From Annulohypoxylon bovei var. microspora (taxonomy: Eukaryota > Ascomycota > Sordariomycetes > Xylariales > Hypoxylaceae): 64,000 nucleotides of DNA. The position numbers and the translations under genes were made by a program. Positions 1 through 14,000 of this stretch are shown here, in pieces. The DNA lies in NCBI GenBank assembly GCA_022836615.1, contig MU405229.1, positions 186,001 through 250,000 of the forward strand, written 5' to 3'. Position 1 is the first letter of the stretch; each line of letters opens with the position of its first letter. Under the pieces are notes generated by a model. The model saw only the letters and a program-made list of their open reading frames with translations. It did not search any database and was not told the DNA's origin.

Positions 1-1440
1 GAGTACGTTTCGCTTCAGCTTAATCATAAAACTTCTTATATAAAGGTTTGAAGACTGCGCTGTTGATTATTTAAAAAGATAAATTAACATAATTTAGAAG
101 TCGTGCGGGACCTATTTCAAATTGATATTAAATATGGGTAACTAGCTTCATTTCTTTGAAAAGTGTGTTTGAAAGCAATATTCTAACTGCCTAGGTACTA
201 AAGACTTCGAGGATGATCATTTTATTTTATTTTGGAGAAAGATTACACACACTCCCTAAAACTAAGCTTCCGTATATTTAAGCATTAGTTAAGGGGTAGT
301 TATGGTTTGTTTGTCTAACACATACTCATATTTACCTATGTACCTTGGTAAGTATTTATAATATAAATACTATAATATAACTATTCATAAGATATATACA
401 CCTATACACCCCTTGAATATAAATATAGTTGATCGTGGCTCATTAATTTGGTATAAAATGTTAATAAAACCCGGAACCAATTCACATTGTTTCGGTGTAT
501 TTATATAGGTAAAGCGGATATAACTATATACGAATAGTCATTTCACATGTGATCTAAACTACCATATAACATTAAGTAGGTATTAGTTATTCCAAAAAAG
601 TGGCGGAGTTGAGTGAAACTTAATATTCGACGACTTTGCAGGATTTTCAAGCGTTAACAGTATTTGACAACATCCGCATGACCCGGAACAAGTAAGAATA
701 TTTGATATTCGGGAAGTTCCTATGTTACTTATAACCTATCCCGCGCCGACGTTTTAACACAAATCGACGAATCTGCCTTGAGCTATCTCCGTTATGGCCC
801 GGGTGGGGCCGCAGGCTCTTCTAAGACACTGCGGCTTCTTTTTGATCAAATGCGATGCCGAATCCGGATACACACTTCGGGGTCGTATGGTTATACTGAT
901 GCCTATTCAAATCCCAAGAAATGCTTGAAACCCCCGAATCCTATCATTCCGCTAGTTTTAGCTCCCGCGTTGAGGCTGCGTTAGTAAAACGGCTACCCCT
1001 GATTGGCTACGGCTTACGAGCTGCGACCCGATGTAAGATGCTGATTGGTCAGTCCTAGCATTGAGCTGATAGCTATTTCTAGCGATATAATCGCCAAAAA
1101 AGGATCATTACTGACGAGCTAGAAATCTGCTACTAAACGCGTGGGAAATGCGCCGTGGTCCCGAGGTTAGACATCGATCATGAAGTCCTACAAACGTGAA
1201 AGCGAGATGGCGTAGCAAGGTCCATTCCTTCTCACATCTTCCTTCTCTTATTCTTCAAAATACTAGACAAAAGGTTACGCCTCAAACAGATCTCTTACTT
1301 ACACCGTAGATCGGATGAATCATTTTGCTTCAAAGTACCTACCGATAATATTACAGTAAATACGAGTCGCGGTGACGGTGGGGGTCTCCGGCCAAGAAAT
1401 AATCATAGAACATTATAAGTTGATCTAGTACGCCGTCAAC
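1..1440. other. AT-rich intergenic DNA, no gene recognised
   Basis: This stretch is AT-rich, with many stops in all frames and only short open frames that look like chance. One open frame at 778-984 begins at a non-ATG codon, has no recognisable motif and is not supported. The start of the window may cut through a larger intergenic or degenerated repeat region. I see no tRNA or clear promoter here. Confidence 0.6.
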
Positions 1441-2220
1441 ATGGAATCCAAAGAAGAGAAGACAAAGAGAGAACGAATCCAAACTCGTCCCAGCATAGAA
1501 CGTTCCCGGGCTATTTTCACAACTAAGAACAGTTCTAAAGACCACCAGCAATCCCAAAATACCGAATCCAGTATGAGTGGCTCAGAAAGTCAGCCGTGCA
1601 CCTTCGCAGATGTCGCAGTCTCTTATCGCATCTATGTACTCGACGACCTTCTTGCAGAGCCGCAGGAGATTGTCCACGACTGGAGCCGAAATCTGCTTTA
1701 CATAAGCCAACGCCACAGACAGGGCAACAATTTTGCACCTGTTGAACTATCGCATGAAATATCTATCTTTGACATCTCAGTTGGGGATATTACGTCTTCG
1801 ATTAACATCAGTCCATACACCGGTCCACACTGTATGGAGTTAGACGGATCATGTTCCTACATTCACGTTCACGTGGACGGGGGGACCATTTGGATCGACC
1901 CAGAGACGAGACTGGTAACCAACTTCGAACCAGCGCAGAAAAGGAGGCGCGAGGGGAGAACAAGCGAGGATTTCATTGCCGAAATTGACCTTAGATCTGG
2001 AAAGATGCGCCAGAGAGTCAACGTTCCAGAGGGCGACAGACATTCTAGCGATGGGCGTCATGTCACCTTCTCTGCCCCGGCCATCCGATTTGCAAGTCGG
2101 TCATCTAGCAGCGGACTTCCAGTAGTAGATGTTACGAGCGACCCAGTTATTGACGGCATCCGAGCTAAATTTTCTGTCAGGACGGTCTATGTTACATCTC
2201 GAAATATCATGTTAGTTTAA
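1441..2220 (+). CDS. Orphan beta-propeller-like protein (259 aa)
   Basis: This is an intronless frame starting at an ATG. The first 45 residues are charged and low-complexity. A second in-frame Met near residue 45, before the folded-looking part, could be the true start. Residues about 60-140 contain two blade-like units (NLLYISQR...ISIFDISVG, then ELDGSCSYIHVHVDGGTIWID), with spacing like YncE/SMP-30-type beta-propellers that report on peptide or metabolite binding. A basic KRRREGR stretch interrupts the third unit near residue 168. Only two or three blades are visible where a full propeller needs six or seven, so this may be a truncated copy or a very divergent protein. The family call is inferred from the repeat pattern only. 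It stands alone in AT-rich DNA with no near neighbour. Confidence 0.5.
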   Translation: MESKEEKTKRERIQTRPSIERSRAIFTTKNSSKDHQQSQNTESSMSGSESQPCTFADVAVSYRIYVLDDLLAEPQEIVHDWSRNLLYISQRHRQGNNFAPVELSHEISIFDISVGDITSSINISPYTGPHCMELDGSCSYIHVHVDGGTIWIDPETRLVTNFEPAQKRRREGRTSEDFIAEIDLRSGKMRQRVNVPEGDRHSSDGRHVTFSAPAIRFASRSSSSGLPVVDVTSDPVIDGIRAKFSVRTVYVTSRNIMLV

Positions 2221-5025
2221 GGAGCATGGGTGACGATATTGGGATATTGATTTCATCTCGTAAAAGTATCAAGCTGGAATTTGGAGTTAAGGAAATGAGG
2301 ATCATACCATGCTGGCATGGTTTAAGGGGAGGATGACTTAGAACTTAGAGACGGTCTGCAATAAATTTTGCGATAGATAGATAGTTTACACAGCGATGTA
2401 TGTAGCATTTGCTTTCCTCTCTTTCAATACACTACTTCTATATTATTTATTAAGGTCCAACTACATTTTACAGCCACACAACTTCAACGTGGAGGAGAAT
2501 CAAATCAATGTGACCATTTATCTCGCTTAGGTAGTTACAATATATATATCTCCTTAACTGGCAGTGGACCTCAGACAGAGATTATTAGGTAGAATACACC
2601 TAATCAGAGGTTACAGCCCACTAACACGCACAGAGGCTACCTAATAACCTTTGTTTGAGGTTAACTGCCAGTTAAGGGGATAGGTAACCTACCTACCTAC
2701 CTAGGTAGGTAGATAGGGATGGCGAAAACGCAATTAATTAGTAGCGAACTCCGCCTTCTGCCTTCGGTGAAGAATGAGCAACCCTCTAGTCCTATACCGC
2801 CTTTTTCTTTTCATACTGATTATTTGGAATAACATGATAAACTCATCCCTTGACTTCGGATCATATCAATTCTGATAGGTGATGAACTGATGTTATAGAA
2901 GTATACTGACTAAGCCGGCATCTCTGGACCTAGATGTATATGGGTGGGTCTAGTTCAGCCCTACGAGCTGACGAGCCCCATCCTGCGGATCTTTGTCAAA
3001 TGAAACGTGGGATGCGTCTCGATTTGATTTTTAGTGCGCACGTGGCACGAGATCCTAGATCGAATCGATTGGTAACCGGCTCATTGCCGATGATAATGTA
3101 AGCAAGCCTACGGGCTTGCTAGTATTACCTAGTCCTATGGCGTCCAAGGGCAAGATCGAATACTCGCAGCGCCACATGACGAATACATCTTACGTCTTAT
3201 TCGTAAGGGCTGAGACTTTATGCCTGCTTAAGCACGAACCTTTTAAAGCACCGCCTCAAGCCCCATCTAGATATAGCCACGTGTGGGTTTTTTCTGTTTT
3301 TCTTCTTCTTAGTATCAACGTTACATTTGTAATTATGAAGTCGTTTCATTCTAAGATAGTATAATTCTTGCCGCATGGAATATGAGGCTGTAATAGATGC
3401 GAACTACAAGAAAATCCTAGGAGACCCGCGTGCAGAAATAGAATACGATGCGGGTTGAGCATTACGATCATCATATGCGAATTGGGTCATAAAATTACCG
3501 TGGTGCTTGTTCAATGATCTTCCACTGTGCCTCAATTATCTATTCCTTACCCCGTATTGTCATGAGTCGGTATACCTACCAGTACCTACCTAGTTGACCT
3601 AGGTATACTAAACCTGCCTAGGCAAGATTTACCATTCAAAAAGCGCATTCTCGTATTTCATACATCATATCCACGGAACTAATTATAACTAACTACCCAA
3701 ATACGTGTTTTGAGGCCCAATTAAGGAGCCGAATTTCGCTTCTTCTATAAAAAAAACATTTCACACAAAGAACATTTGACACATTTGAGTTTCAACAAAA
3801 TATGTTTTATACATAATAATATAGCAATGTTTCAAGTTGTTCCCATATTAAAGGTCCGGCTTCCCGGAGTGGCTAGCCGTCGAAGGTTTAGTCTAATCGG
3901 AGACCGGTCCACCAAAGGCTCGGTCCGTTCAATGTTAGGAGGAGGGGCTGGAGGGGTACTTATTAATGGCTGATCCTAAAACAACGTACTTGGACAAAAA
4001 GCATATCTGTATACATGCCGTGATTCTAAGCAAATAGGTTCAAAGCTCTTCAAGCAATAAATTTGTGGCTACATTATCTATATATTATATTAGGTTTATG
4101 TTGTGACTTTATTCACCTAAATTAAAGGTATTCTCAATTACCTGATTAGAATCTAGCTGTGATAGGTGTTAGTGGACTTTTATCTGTGCTTAGATAATCA
4201 CACTCTAACTGCAAACAACTTAACTATTACTTGAAGGGACAACCGTGAAGGAAAACGGTAAGCTGCGACGGTCAACTGAATGAATTAAGTGTTGGTCGGT
4301 ATTGTGATCTATCACAATCCAACGGAAGGTACGAAGTACTTTCTACTTTCTTCTCCAAAGGTGACAGCTGCGATCAGATGACAGGTCACATCACATTGGT
4401 CAATTATGTAACCAACGGCGATAGTAAGGCAAGCACGACAGGTTTATTTGGGCTGCACTACTGGGCCTGTAGCCTCGTTTGGTTGCCTCCCGCTTTCCTT
4501 CTTGACGTTTCAACTCCAAGCAATTAATTCAAACGGATTGGTTCGCTGTCCTTCAATTCATAAACCCGCCAAGTGGTTCCAGTGAGGGCTCGCGGGATCA
4601 GCTGAACTCTTGACTCGTCAACCTGGTTGCAGTGAACTGAATCCATTCACCTTCGATGGCGAATTTTGTATGCCGCATAAACAATCACAAAATTTACCCT
4701 CCTACATTCACACTATCTTCATATTTCCCATCATCCTCATCGTTAACTTCTCCCTTTCGTACCTACATCTACTCGATCTACTTACCCGTTTCATAGAGTG
4801 ATCAATTCGGCGTGATTGCAAACTCGAAATCATTTTCATTGATCTCCCCCGGTCTCTCATTATCAACCCCAAAACTCAAACGAGACCTCCTAATAACATC
4901 TAGTACTTAGGTAGATATCAATCAGCCACTACTTATGTCCCCCTGGAAACTATATTAATCGTGCATTTTCACTCTTCAACATAGCATACTGAATCGGTTT
5001 TTTCACGTCTTATATTAATCCACGC
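2221..5025. other. Intergenic region upstream of the giant gene, with a MITE
   Basis: No convincing gene is present. The region holds a short inverted-repeat element (2549-2680), then a run of CCTA units turning into GGTA units at about 2689-2711, and another CCTAGG-type cluster at 3590-3625. Open frames at 3116-3364, 3776-3973 and 4610-4801 lack family features and start at non-ATG codons or have odd composition. The last few hundred bases probably hold the promoter of the gene starting at 5026. Confidence 0.55.
2549..2680. mobile_element. MITE-like element with about 45-bp terminal inverted repeats
   Basis: The left end begins TCTCCTTAACTGGCAGT and the right end, read on the other strand, begins TCCCCTTAACTGGCAGT. 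The match continues inward through ACCTCA and ATTAGGTAG with only scattered mismatches, giving arms of about 45 bp around a short centre. Both outer edges abut the dinucleotide TA (2547-2548 and 2681-2682), as expected for a TA target-site duplication of the Tc1/mariner type. The element is 132 bp and has no coding capacity, so it would depend on a transposase elsewhere. The assignment rests on structure; no related copy was found in this window. Confidence 0.7.
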
Positions 5026-8000
5026 ATGCGAATGGATTTCGAAATGATCAAAACCCCAACCGGGGCTCTCAAGAGCCTTTTCAACCATATAGCTCTACCT
5101 ACAAAGCTGCCTCAAGAATCTGATTCTTGCATCGACGAGACCGAACGTGGACTAGTAGATCGTCTAATCGCTTCTGCTACCCTCATGAGAGACGCACAAG
5201 ACGGTATCTGTTGGCAAGTTTGGGACTCACTCAAGCGCTCGCTTTTACTTTGCAAGGCTCTTAACCTCGGTGGGAAGCTAGAACGAAGCCAGCTTAACAT
5301 CCATCTCAAGCAGCTTCGTGATTCTGATGTCATCATCCTTCATGTGGCAGCCCAGAATGCGGGGATTATCATTCACAAGCCTACCGGGTAATTTGATTCA
5401 TGTCCATTCTCTCCTGAATCTTCAAAGCTAACAAAGCTCTTATAGCCCAGAATTTAATGGTGGCATAGTATTTGAAACATTCGAAGCCTCACCCAAGCGT
5501 GAGTCTGTCCTCGCGTCGCAAACGCTTTCTTGGACATTCCCCGGAACTGCTGTATTGGTGCACCCTTCGGTATTCTATGACGACAATTTCCTCGACAATC
5601 TTTCGGTATTCCTGGAGCAAGCTTCGACCGAATCTACTCAGAAGTTTTCTGAATATGCGATAAAGGCAGGGCACCAAGTAACAGAGGACAGGGAAAACCC
5701 ACATCCGGCCTTGATCACGTCTTTTCTCACCGCAATCCTTGAGGCAAATGGCAAACGCATTTCCCCTATGCTCCTTCGGAAAAGGGTGAGAGATGACGTT
5801 TGCTGGTTCAGTAACACACCCTGGCGAAGGTTACCATATTGGCTTGTTCTTCGTGTTGGTATTGCCCGCCATTTGGCAACCATTCTTGGTGGGGCACACG
5901 GCCGAGTCCAGTACAAGTTTCTAATGTGCATCATTCACGGAATGGTACTCGATGATACACGAGATATCGTTGCCTTAGAGGATCAGTCTTTCCTCAAGGC
6001 AAAACTATGCCGTCGTCTCTACAAGCTTGATCGAGACCGATTAGAGCAACCTGAAACTATTCAGGAAGCTTACGGTAAGTTGAATCGGGCCTTGAGCCCA
6101 CTATTTACAAAAACCGTGGATGCTGTTACTTTGGGAATCAATAACGCCTGGAATCAAGAAAAGAAAGGAATGGTTAGGCCTATTCCACCATTGCCTCGTC
6201 AGGCGGACCAGAAGGAGTTACATCTGAGTCTTTTTACGAGCCGTGAGTATTTAACAAAGGCTCGTAAAAGGTATCAAAGTGCGGTCCCACACAAACCACC
6301 TCGACCTTATACGGCCTTCCAAAAACCGAAGTTACATGTTCAGGCATTTGGTAGAAATCTACTTAAATTATTCGACAAGGAAAAGCAGATTCGCTATTCC
6401 GTTACCAACCTGTCGACGAGTGCACTAAGTCTGTCAGCGCGAGTTCAGCAACTACATACGATCATCCATGATTACATCGATCAGATCAACGATCAATACG
6501 ATAATAATGTAGAGCAGAAGTCGATTATGATACTTACTTTGATGGAGACGTGGGTGGCTCTTGACAAAACCGCATGCACCATGTTTCCTCTCTTACATGA
6601 CTTTCACCCTGTCTTTACTGCACGTTTGATGGAAGTACTACGTCTCCCCCTACTATCCGATATCTCGCGCGCGCGCGATGTTGAGTCATATATCCAAGAC
6701 CGAATATCTCGATGCAGGGGGTCACGAGCCACACTATTCGACGACCCGTGTAAAGGTTGTTTTGCGGAGAGATACTTCGATGAATCTCCGGGTTCTGCTT
6801 CTCTCGCGAATATTCTAGCCGAGATACAGTCAACCTCTGCGCAGCAACTTAAAGAGAAAGAACAAGAGTGGAGCGAAATGAGTGCTGAATATGAAATGTT
6901 GACAAGAGAATACGATTCCGCAACGTGCATCTACGTCCAATTGATAGACGGACTTTACCCGACTCACGATCAGTACTCCTGCCCGAAGTGTCAGCTAGAC
7001 AGACGGAGGTCTCGTATGACAATAAGAGCTTTTGAATCGCCATTACCCGAAAATATAGTGATGGCAAAGGCAATGGTATTTGAGCTTAGGTGCCCCGAAG
7101 CGCTTTCTGCATATCGTGATGCTACGTGGTCAATCTTGCATGGCATTGCGAAACAGAGTCGAGAACCAGGAATCAAACCCAGGTTATGCTTACAAGACTA
7201 TTCTGGGTTGCAAACGCATGCTAGAGTTCCTGGGAGCATATCTCTTGCATCAACAACAAAATCATGTAAGCTATAACACTATCTCTTGTCTGGCAGGGCT
7301 TTTACTGATAGGACATAGTCCTGATGACCCATTATAGGGGGAAAAGGTTTCCAGTTGATCTTGATCAAGTGTGCTATCCGAACGGACTCAAGCTGTCGTA
7401 CTTCGATAAGGCTTCTCAATCCTGGCCAGGACATAGACAAGCACATCCTACTTTTGAACATCACTGCAAGCTAATACTTCCAAGAGTTTCCCCGTTTTCG
7501 TCACTCCTTGAGTCTCCGGATTTTAATGTCTACGGTGATGGCCCGTCCTCTTACGAGATCGCCGCATCCCATTCATCCTGCCCCTCCAGCCTTAATCCAC
7601 ACGAGTATATGGCATTTCAATACCTCTTGTCTGGGAAACGTCGACGGTGGATCACTATTTTGAGAGAGCTTGGATCATCTAATCTCAACTTATCCACCGA
7701 AACGACAACCATGTTACTTGATCATCTAGCACACCAGATTGGACCGTCAGATGAACACCACAAACTTGGAGCCATACACTATGTTTTCCGAGACGTTTCT
7801 TTCCGTGAATCTCTGATACAACAACTCAAGGCCAAACTAGAAGCTATTGCCTCTAACTGGCGCGAGACTCATCTAATGGAGATTATCATCATATTAGCTC
7901 TAAGGCTAATTGCATTTACGACGCCAAGTACGGATCACTTGACGGTTGCTTTGGATTTGCTTTCCGAAGCGAGACAGATCACTTTACGGTGGGTGAGAAT

Positions 8001-11000
8001 GTTACGACAGGAAATGTATTCCGCTGGAGATTTGGATAACAAGAGAAATTGCCAGTCGTATCTACTCTGGGCTGCTCTGCTTTGCAAAAGAACATATGCC
8101 TCCCAACAGATGGCGATTAACCAAGATCTTAAAGAAGAAGGATTCTCTACATTTATCGAATGTAGTGCAACAGTCTATGACAACGTCCCGGACAATATTG
8201 CATCTCTGGGACGAATTGTGAAGAACTCCTTCGTCAGAGATCTGAGGATGATGCATGACTTAAAGGATCAAATACGGCAGTGGATTGAGAGGTATGCGGG
8301 GCGTCCTCTAATTGCTACGCTTCGGAATCTTTGGCCAGCTGCCGAATCAAAATCAATCTGTGCTATCGCATTCGAAAATGACGGTTGGCTTCAAATTAAT
8401 TTGAATGATATTATTGAGGGCCCGGGGACCGCAACTTACAACTATATCTTTGGTATCTTGTTGGTAGATGGCCAACCGCTCGGCGTAAGTATTCAAAGGA
8501 CAGTAAAATGCAGTATATTCTATACTAACTTATTTCGGTCCAGAGGCTTCCTACGGATTCGAAAAGTACGATTATTCTCGAGGAACTTTTTGGGAGCCAG
8601 ACGAGTCTTATGAAATATCCCTCGACAAGTCCCGGAATGACTCACGGTATGTGTTCCTCTATTTTTTACCATCTATCAGTCTAGTCAATTCCAATAGATG
8701 TTGTATAGCTAATTAGGCTTGTGGTCTAGCGTTGGTTTTCACCAAAGAAGGTTACCGAACCCATATTGGGTATGACGGTGAAGCGACCATTATTCGCGCC
8801 ATCAATGATAGACAGGTCCTAGAGCTCATCCCAAGAGAGATATTCCGCAATGGGAATAGGTTCGACCTCCCAGCGCATCTTATTGACAACTGTATTCATT
8901 GGCTGTAAGTTATGAAGCCTGCTTTGGGAAACTTCCTTCTGGTCTAACATATGTATGTAGCGACCTCATAACTGGGATCCTTGAGATTCGGTCAAAATCA
9001 AGGAATATTTGGAAGCCTCATCCACACAACTGGAGATTAGACGTCACAACATCGATGTGTTCACGGTTTACACCCACTGCGAGGTTCAAAGAAACATTGG
9101 TGGACCCTTATAGTCCATTATTCAACCGCGTGTCAAAGATCTTTGCTTTATTTGAACATCCACCACATTTAACAGTCTATCAACCTGGCGGCAATTATGC
9201 ACCTACCGTTGAGATGCCCCGAATGCAACTTAAGTGGTTTGTCAACAAAAACAACCTACTGCAATCTGCACATCTTAAAGCCGAGATTGATCCTTCCCAA
9301 TCCATTGATACGTGGTACGGGTTTGATAGCAAACTGGTTTGTCGCAGTTTAAAAGACCCCCAAGAGCGCTTTGTACTGGCTCCATTAGGATCGCTCAGGG
9401 CAAGAAAACGTGGTTGCCACGTCCAGGTGATCGTTGAACTTCTCGACAGCCCATTGATAAACTATGTACGGTTCATGGTTAATAAGACTCTCGGTCGCAT
9501 AGATTGCGCCCCTGAGCCTGCGCTCGTATATAAAAAGGCCGAGATACACGCACTTACTTCTTTTGTTCTAGCGGACCCCCTAACAGGCTTAACGGGGGTT
9601 GAAAGCTCCCTGGCCATTTTGACTGCTGGTATATCTCAGCCCTGGTCCCCCTTAACAGTCCTTCCAAAGAATATATTATGTTCTCTTTCAAGGCTCTCTC
9701 CGAAGCGGGAATACTATCCTGAAGATCTCAAAGTCATGAAGAAGGAGACCTGGGATAATCAATTGCCCGCATTAGTTCAACGAGAGGAATTTCACATTCT
9801 AGCCGACAGAATTGTCTCGCAGTCTGATAGGTTGGGCACCTTCCACCTTCAAAAGATAAAAACAGAGGATCTACTACCATCCGGTGATGTTCATCTAAGC
9901 TTGCGTGCTCTACGCCGACGCCAGCTTTATGAGAGATGCAGCTATGGGTTAGAACTTGACACTCCAGAGGATACGGTATACGAAGCGAGACACGATCCCC
10001 GAGCCACCAGTTCGCGATATGCCAACGTCTGGGAAATAGCCAGTATAATACGAGATAAACCTATGTTCATGTCCACCATTCGAGATCTTTCATTGAATCT
10101 TTCCCAGTCACTCAGCATCAAGGGGTATAATCAGATCTTTGAGAAGATAACGCTACATGATCGCCTCGATGTTGATATATGTCGGGAGTTTGGCCCACTT
10201 GTCAGCGCGGTGAAAGATATGAAGGATCGATATAAGCTCATGTTCTTTCTATGCGTAATTTCGTTCAGATCTAACGCCAATATGCCTTTACTTCGGACTC
10301 TAATTGCATTTGCCCACTGGGTCCCTCTTCAAGACTTGGTTCTCCCTAGCTATGACGAGTACTGCAGCTTCCGGCCACGCCAAATACCGCAAATTGACGT
10401 TCTGGTCAAGCTTATTGAACCATTTCAAGCACCCCCTCCCGAAGATCCTCCTCTTATGGAATTTGCGAGTAGTAAGGACCAACGAAAGCTGTACCAGGCC
10501 AGGGCTTCCCATGCCCAGAAAGCAAGTGCAGACTGCAAAAAGCTAGCACAGGCTTTAATATCCGAATGGCCTACTTCTAGCCTAAGCGTAGAGCATACCA
10601 AAGACTCGTACTTGATAGACGTGCCTGCTGCTCTAAATCAAGTGCGCCCTGAGTGGGAGAGGATATACCGCAATCACGAATTCTATATCCACCTTCAAGC
10701 CGTCCAGGAGATTTTAAATCAAAGGCATTCGGATGTCGAGTGTCAAAGGCCAGACTTTGCACATTCCGAGTTGGTATTTCATATTCAGCAGCCAGGTTAC
10801 AGGCTTCCAACGCTTGATCATAATATGATTGGAATGCCTATTCACAAAATCAGAGCAAATACCGCGAAGCAACTTATTAATCCTCGGGGGGGTATGATAC
10901 AGGCTAGACCACCTTTCCGCGATAGTTCAGCAGACATAGCTTCGCAGGAATTAGAGCAGATTATTGAAATCTTCTCTGAATCTCAATCAAATATTAAGAA

Positions 11001-14000
11001 GAGATACGCGGCGGACCTAAAAGAGAGCCTGGCTGCTTTTAAAATCCATAGATCGCAAGCCGCAGCAGTCTCGGTTTCGCCTTCACCCCGTGAGCACACG
11101 GTTGGCCAACTGCAATTGTTTATAAAAACAATTCTAGCCGAAATAGAATCTGCGATGGAGCAGCCAAGTAACATATACTCCGAGAGACAGATACGTTGGC
11201 TGCAACAAGGCCAACTATGGCCTGCTATTACTCCGATTACCCTCCTCGAACAACTTCGATCAACCACAAAACGTTCCTTTGGAACCGGGATGAAGGGAAG
11301 AATACTTGATTTTGCTTTGTCGATCACAAACTTGCAGCGGAAATTGCGAATGATTTCACACCAGATTTCAAACGAACATGCCCGTTACGAAGAAGAACGA
11401 ATGAACACAGGTCATTCGAACTGGCGTGTGGAGGATTACCCGGACTGGATTCTACTGGAGGTTGAGTCAAACCTACTCATTCGTGAGACTCAAGTTGAAG
11501 TCGCGTTGGCGATAATCGAACCAGAGTCCAAGGCCAATAGTGTTCTCCAGTTAAATATGGGACAGGGAAAGACATCGTGTATCATTCCAATGGCTGCCGT
11601 GCTACTTGCGGACAGCAAGAACCTAGTTCGAGTATCTGTGCCAAAGTCTTTGCTACAGACAACAGCTCAGTTACTCCATAGTCGTCTAGGCGGCCTAGTT
11701 GGAAGAGAGATCAGCCATGTGCCTTTTTCTCGGAGAACTTCGACAAAGGAAGGCCACATCAAGCTATTCCACAGGTTACATCGCGATATTCAGAGGAAAC
11801 GCGGGATCATGCTCTGCCTCCCAGAGCATCAAATGTCTTTCATGCTATCTGGTCTTCAAAGAGTGCTTGACCAAGAGATTCCCGAGGCTAGCATGATGGT
11901 TCGGGTCCAGGGGTGGCTTCAATCGTGTGCCCGGGACGTGCTTGACGAAAGTGACCATACACTTGCCGTAAAGACACAGCTCATATACCCTTCTGGGTCA
12001 CAGATGGCTGTTGACGGACACCCGCATCGATGGATAGTGGTTGAACAAATTCTTGGCCTAATGGATATGCATCTCTACGAACTATCCACTAGCTACCCGT
12101 ATTCAATCGAGGTTGTGAGGCGCCCACATGGAGGCTTTCCCTTTGTCTTCTTTCTCCGGCCGGACGTTGAAGAAGAAATGATCAACCGTCTCAGATATGA
12201 TGTTTGTCGGGGCACCAGAGGTATAATTCCAATAGACTCTATTGAGTCAGCGGACCGCGTAGCCATCAAAGAATTTCTCTCGAGTGGCAAGGTTCGCCAA
12301 TCCAGCTTGGATCGTATTAGCACCCTATGTCCCGATCGACCACATGTAAAGCAGACCATATATCTACTTCGAGGATTATTTGTCCATCGAATTCTTATAA
12401 TGGCTCTCAAGAAGCGGTACGGTGTTCAGTACGGGCTACACCCTTTGCGAGATCCGGTAGCTGTTCCTTTTCATGCGAAAGGAGTTCCAAGTGACCAATC
12501 GGAATTTGGTCATGTCGACGTAAGTGTATTCGACCTACTTTTATTACTCTATTGTATTAGCATAAACCTAGAATCGGGCATAATAAAAGTGCTAACTTAG
12601 AGTAGGTCGCTATCTTATTAACTGCCTTGGCCTTCTATTACTGTGGAATCAGCATCTCACAGACTCGTCAAGCCTTAGAAGTTGTCTTAAAGTCAGACGA
12701 CCCTGCTTCTGAATATGATAAATGGACCGAAGACGAAGACTTCCCAGATTACTTGAGAGACTGGCATTCAATTAACGTTGATGATTCGCAGCAGATGGGC
12801 CATATCTGGAACAGCGTACGATTCAAGGTCCCCGTCATCGACTATTTTATGAACAATTTCGTCTTCCCACCTCACGCTAAGCAGTTCAAAGTTCGGTTGC
12901 AATCCAACGGCTGGGACATACCCTTACCATCTCACACCCCTTCTGATACATCAAATAAGAATAGGACCTTGAACAAGTCAAGGGGACTCACGACTGGTTT
13001 CTCTGGTTAGTAGCATATCACCACTTTTACCTCTATCCCCCCTTTCTTCTCCACTTTTAAATAAATGAAACTCGATCGCTGACAGCTCTTTTAATAGGCA
13101 CAAATGACATTAAACCACTCTTGCCTTTGACTATCAAGCAGGATGACTTGCCTGCGTTGTCGCATACAAATGCAGAAGTACTCACATACCTCCTACAGCC
13201 GCGATCCAAAGGTTATGTTGTGATGGCCGACCACAACCAGAAACGTATCAACGAGATTTCGTTCCTAAATATGTTGAGAAGGCATAATATTCGTATCCTT
13301 ATTGATTCTGGAGCTCAAATCCTTGAGCAATCTAATAAGGAGTTAGCCGAAAATTGGCTAAAGGTGGACAGCCGAGCAACAGTAGCACTTTACTTTGAGG
13401 GCGATAGTCCGTGGATCCTCTCCAAGCAAGGAACGAAGACTCCTCTACTCGCATCACCTTATGCAGACAACTTGAACGAAGTTCTAGTGTATCTTGATGA
13501 GGTATGTTTCTCGTCTTATTAGATATCTATCCGAGACCTAAAACTCACTTAAAACAGGCCCACACACGAGGAACTGACCTTAAGTTTTTTCCGTATGCAC
13601 AGGCTGCTCTCACTTTAGGGTTAAGCCAAACAAAAGATCATACTGTGCAAGGTACGACAGCTCAGCTAAAATTAAAATGATTTGCAAAACTAACTTAGCC
13701 CAGCTGCTATGAGACTACGCCAGCTTGGCACAACACAGTCCGTTGTATTCTTCGCTCCGCCTGAGGTGAACCAAAGCATTCGAGACATATGTGGCAAGAT
13801 GGATGTAGCGAGGATAAATTCACATGACGTGTAGGTTCAGCTTATTCTATGCAATAGCGAGGACTAATACAATTATAGGATCCGCTGGCTCATCAGCAAT
13901 ACGTGTGATGGCATTGAGCAGCTTCAGCCTCTTTATTATTCACAAGGCATAGATTACTGCAACCGAATGCAAGCAGCTGAGGATTCCCCAAACTTTCTAG

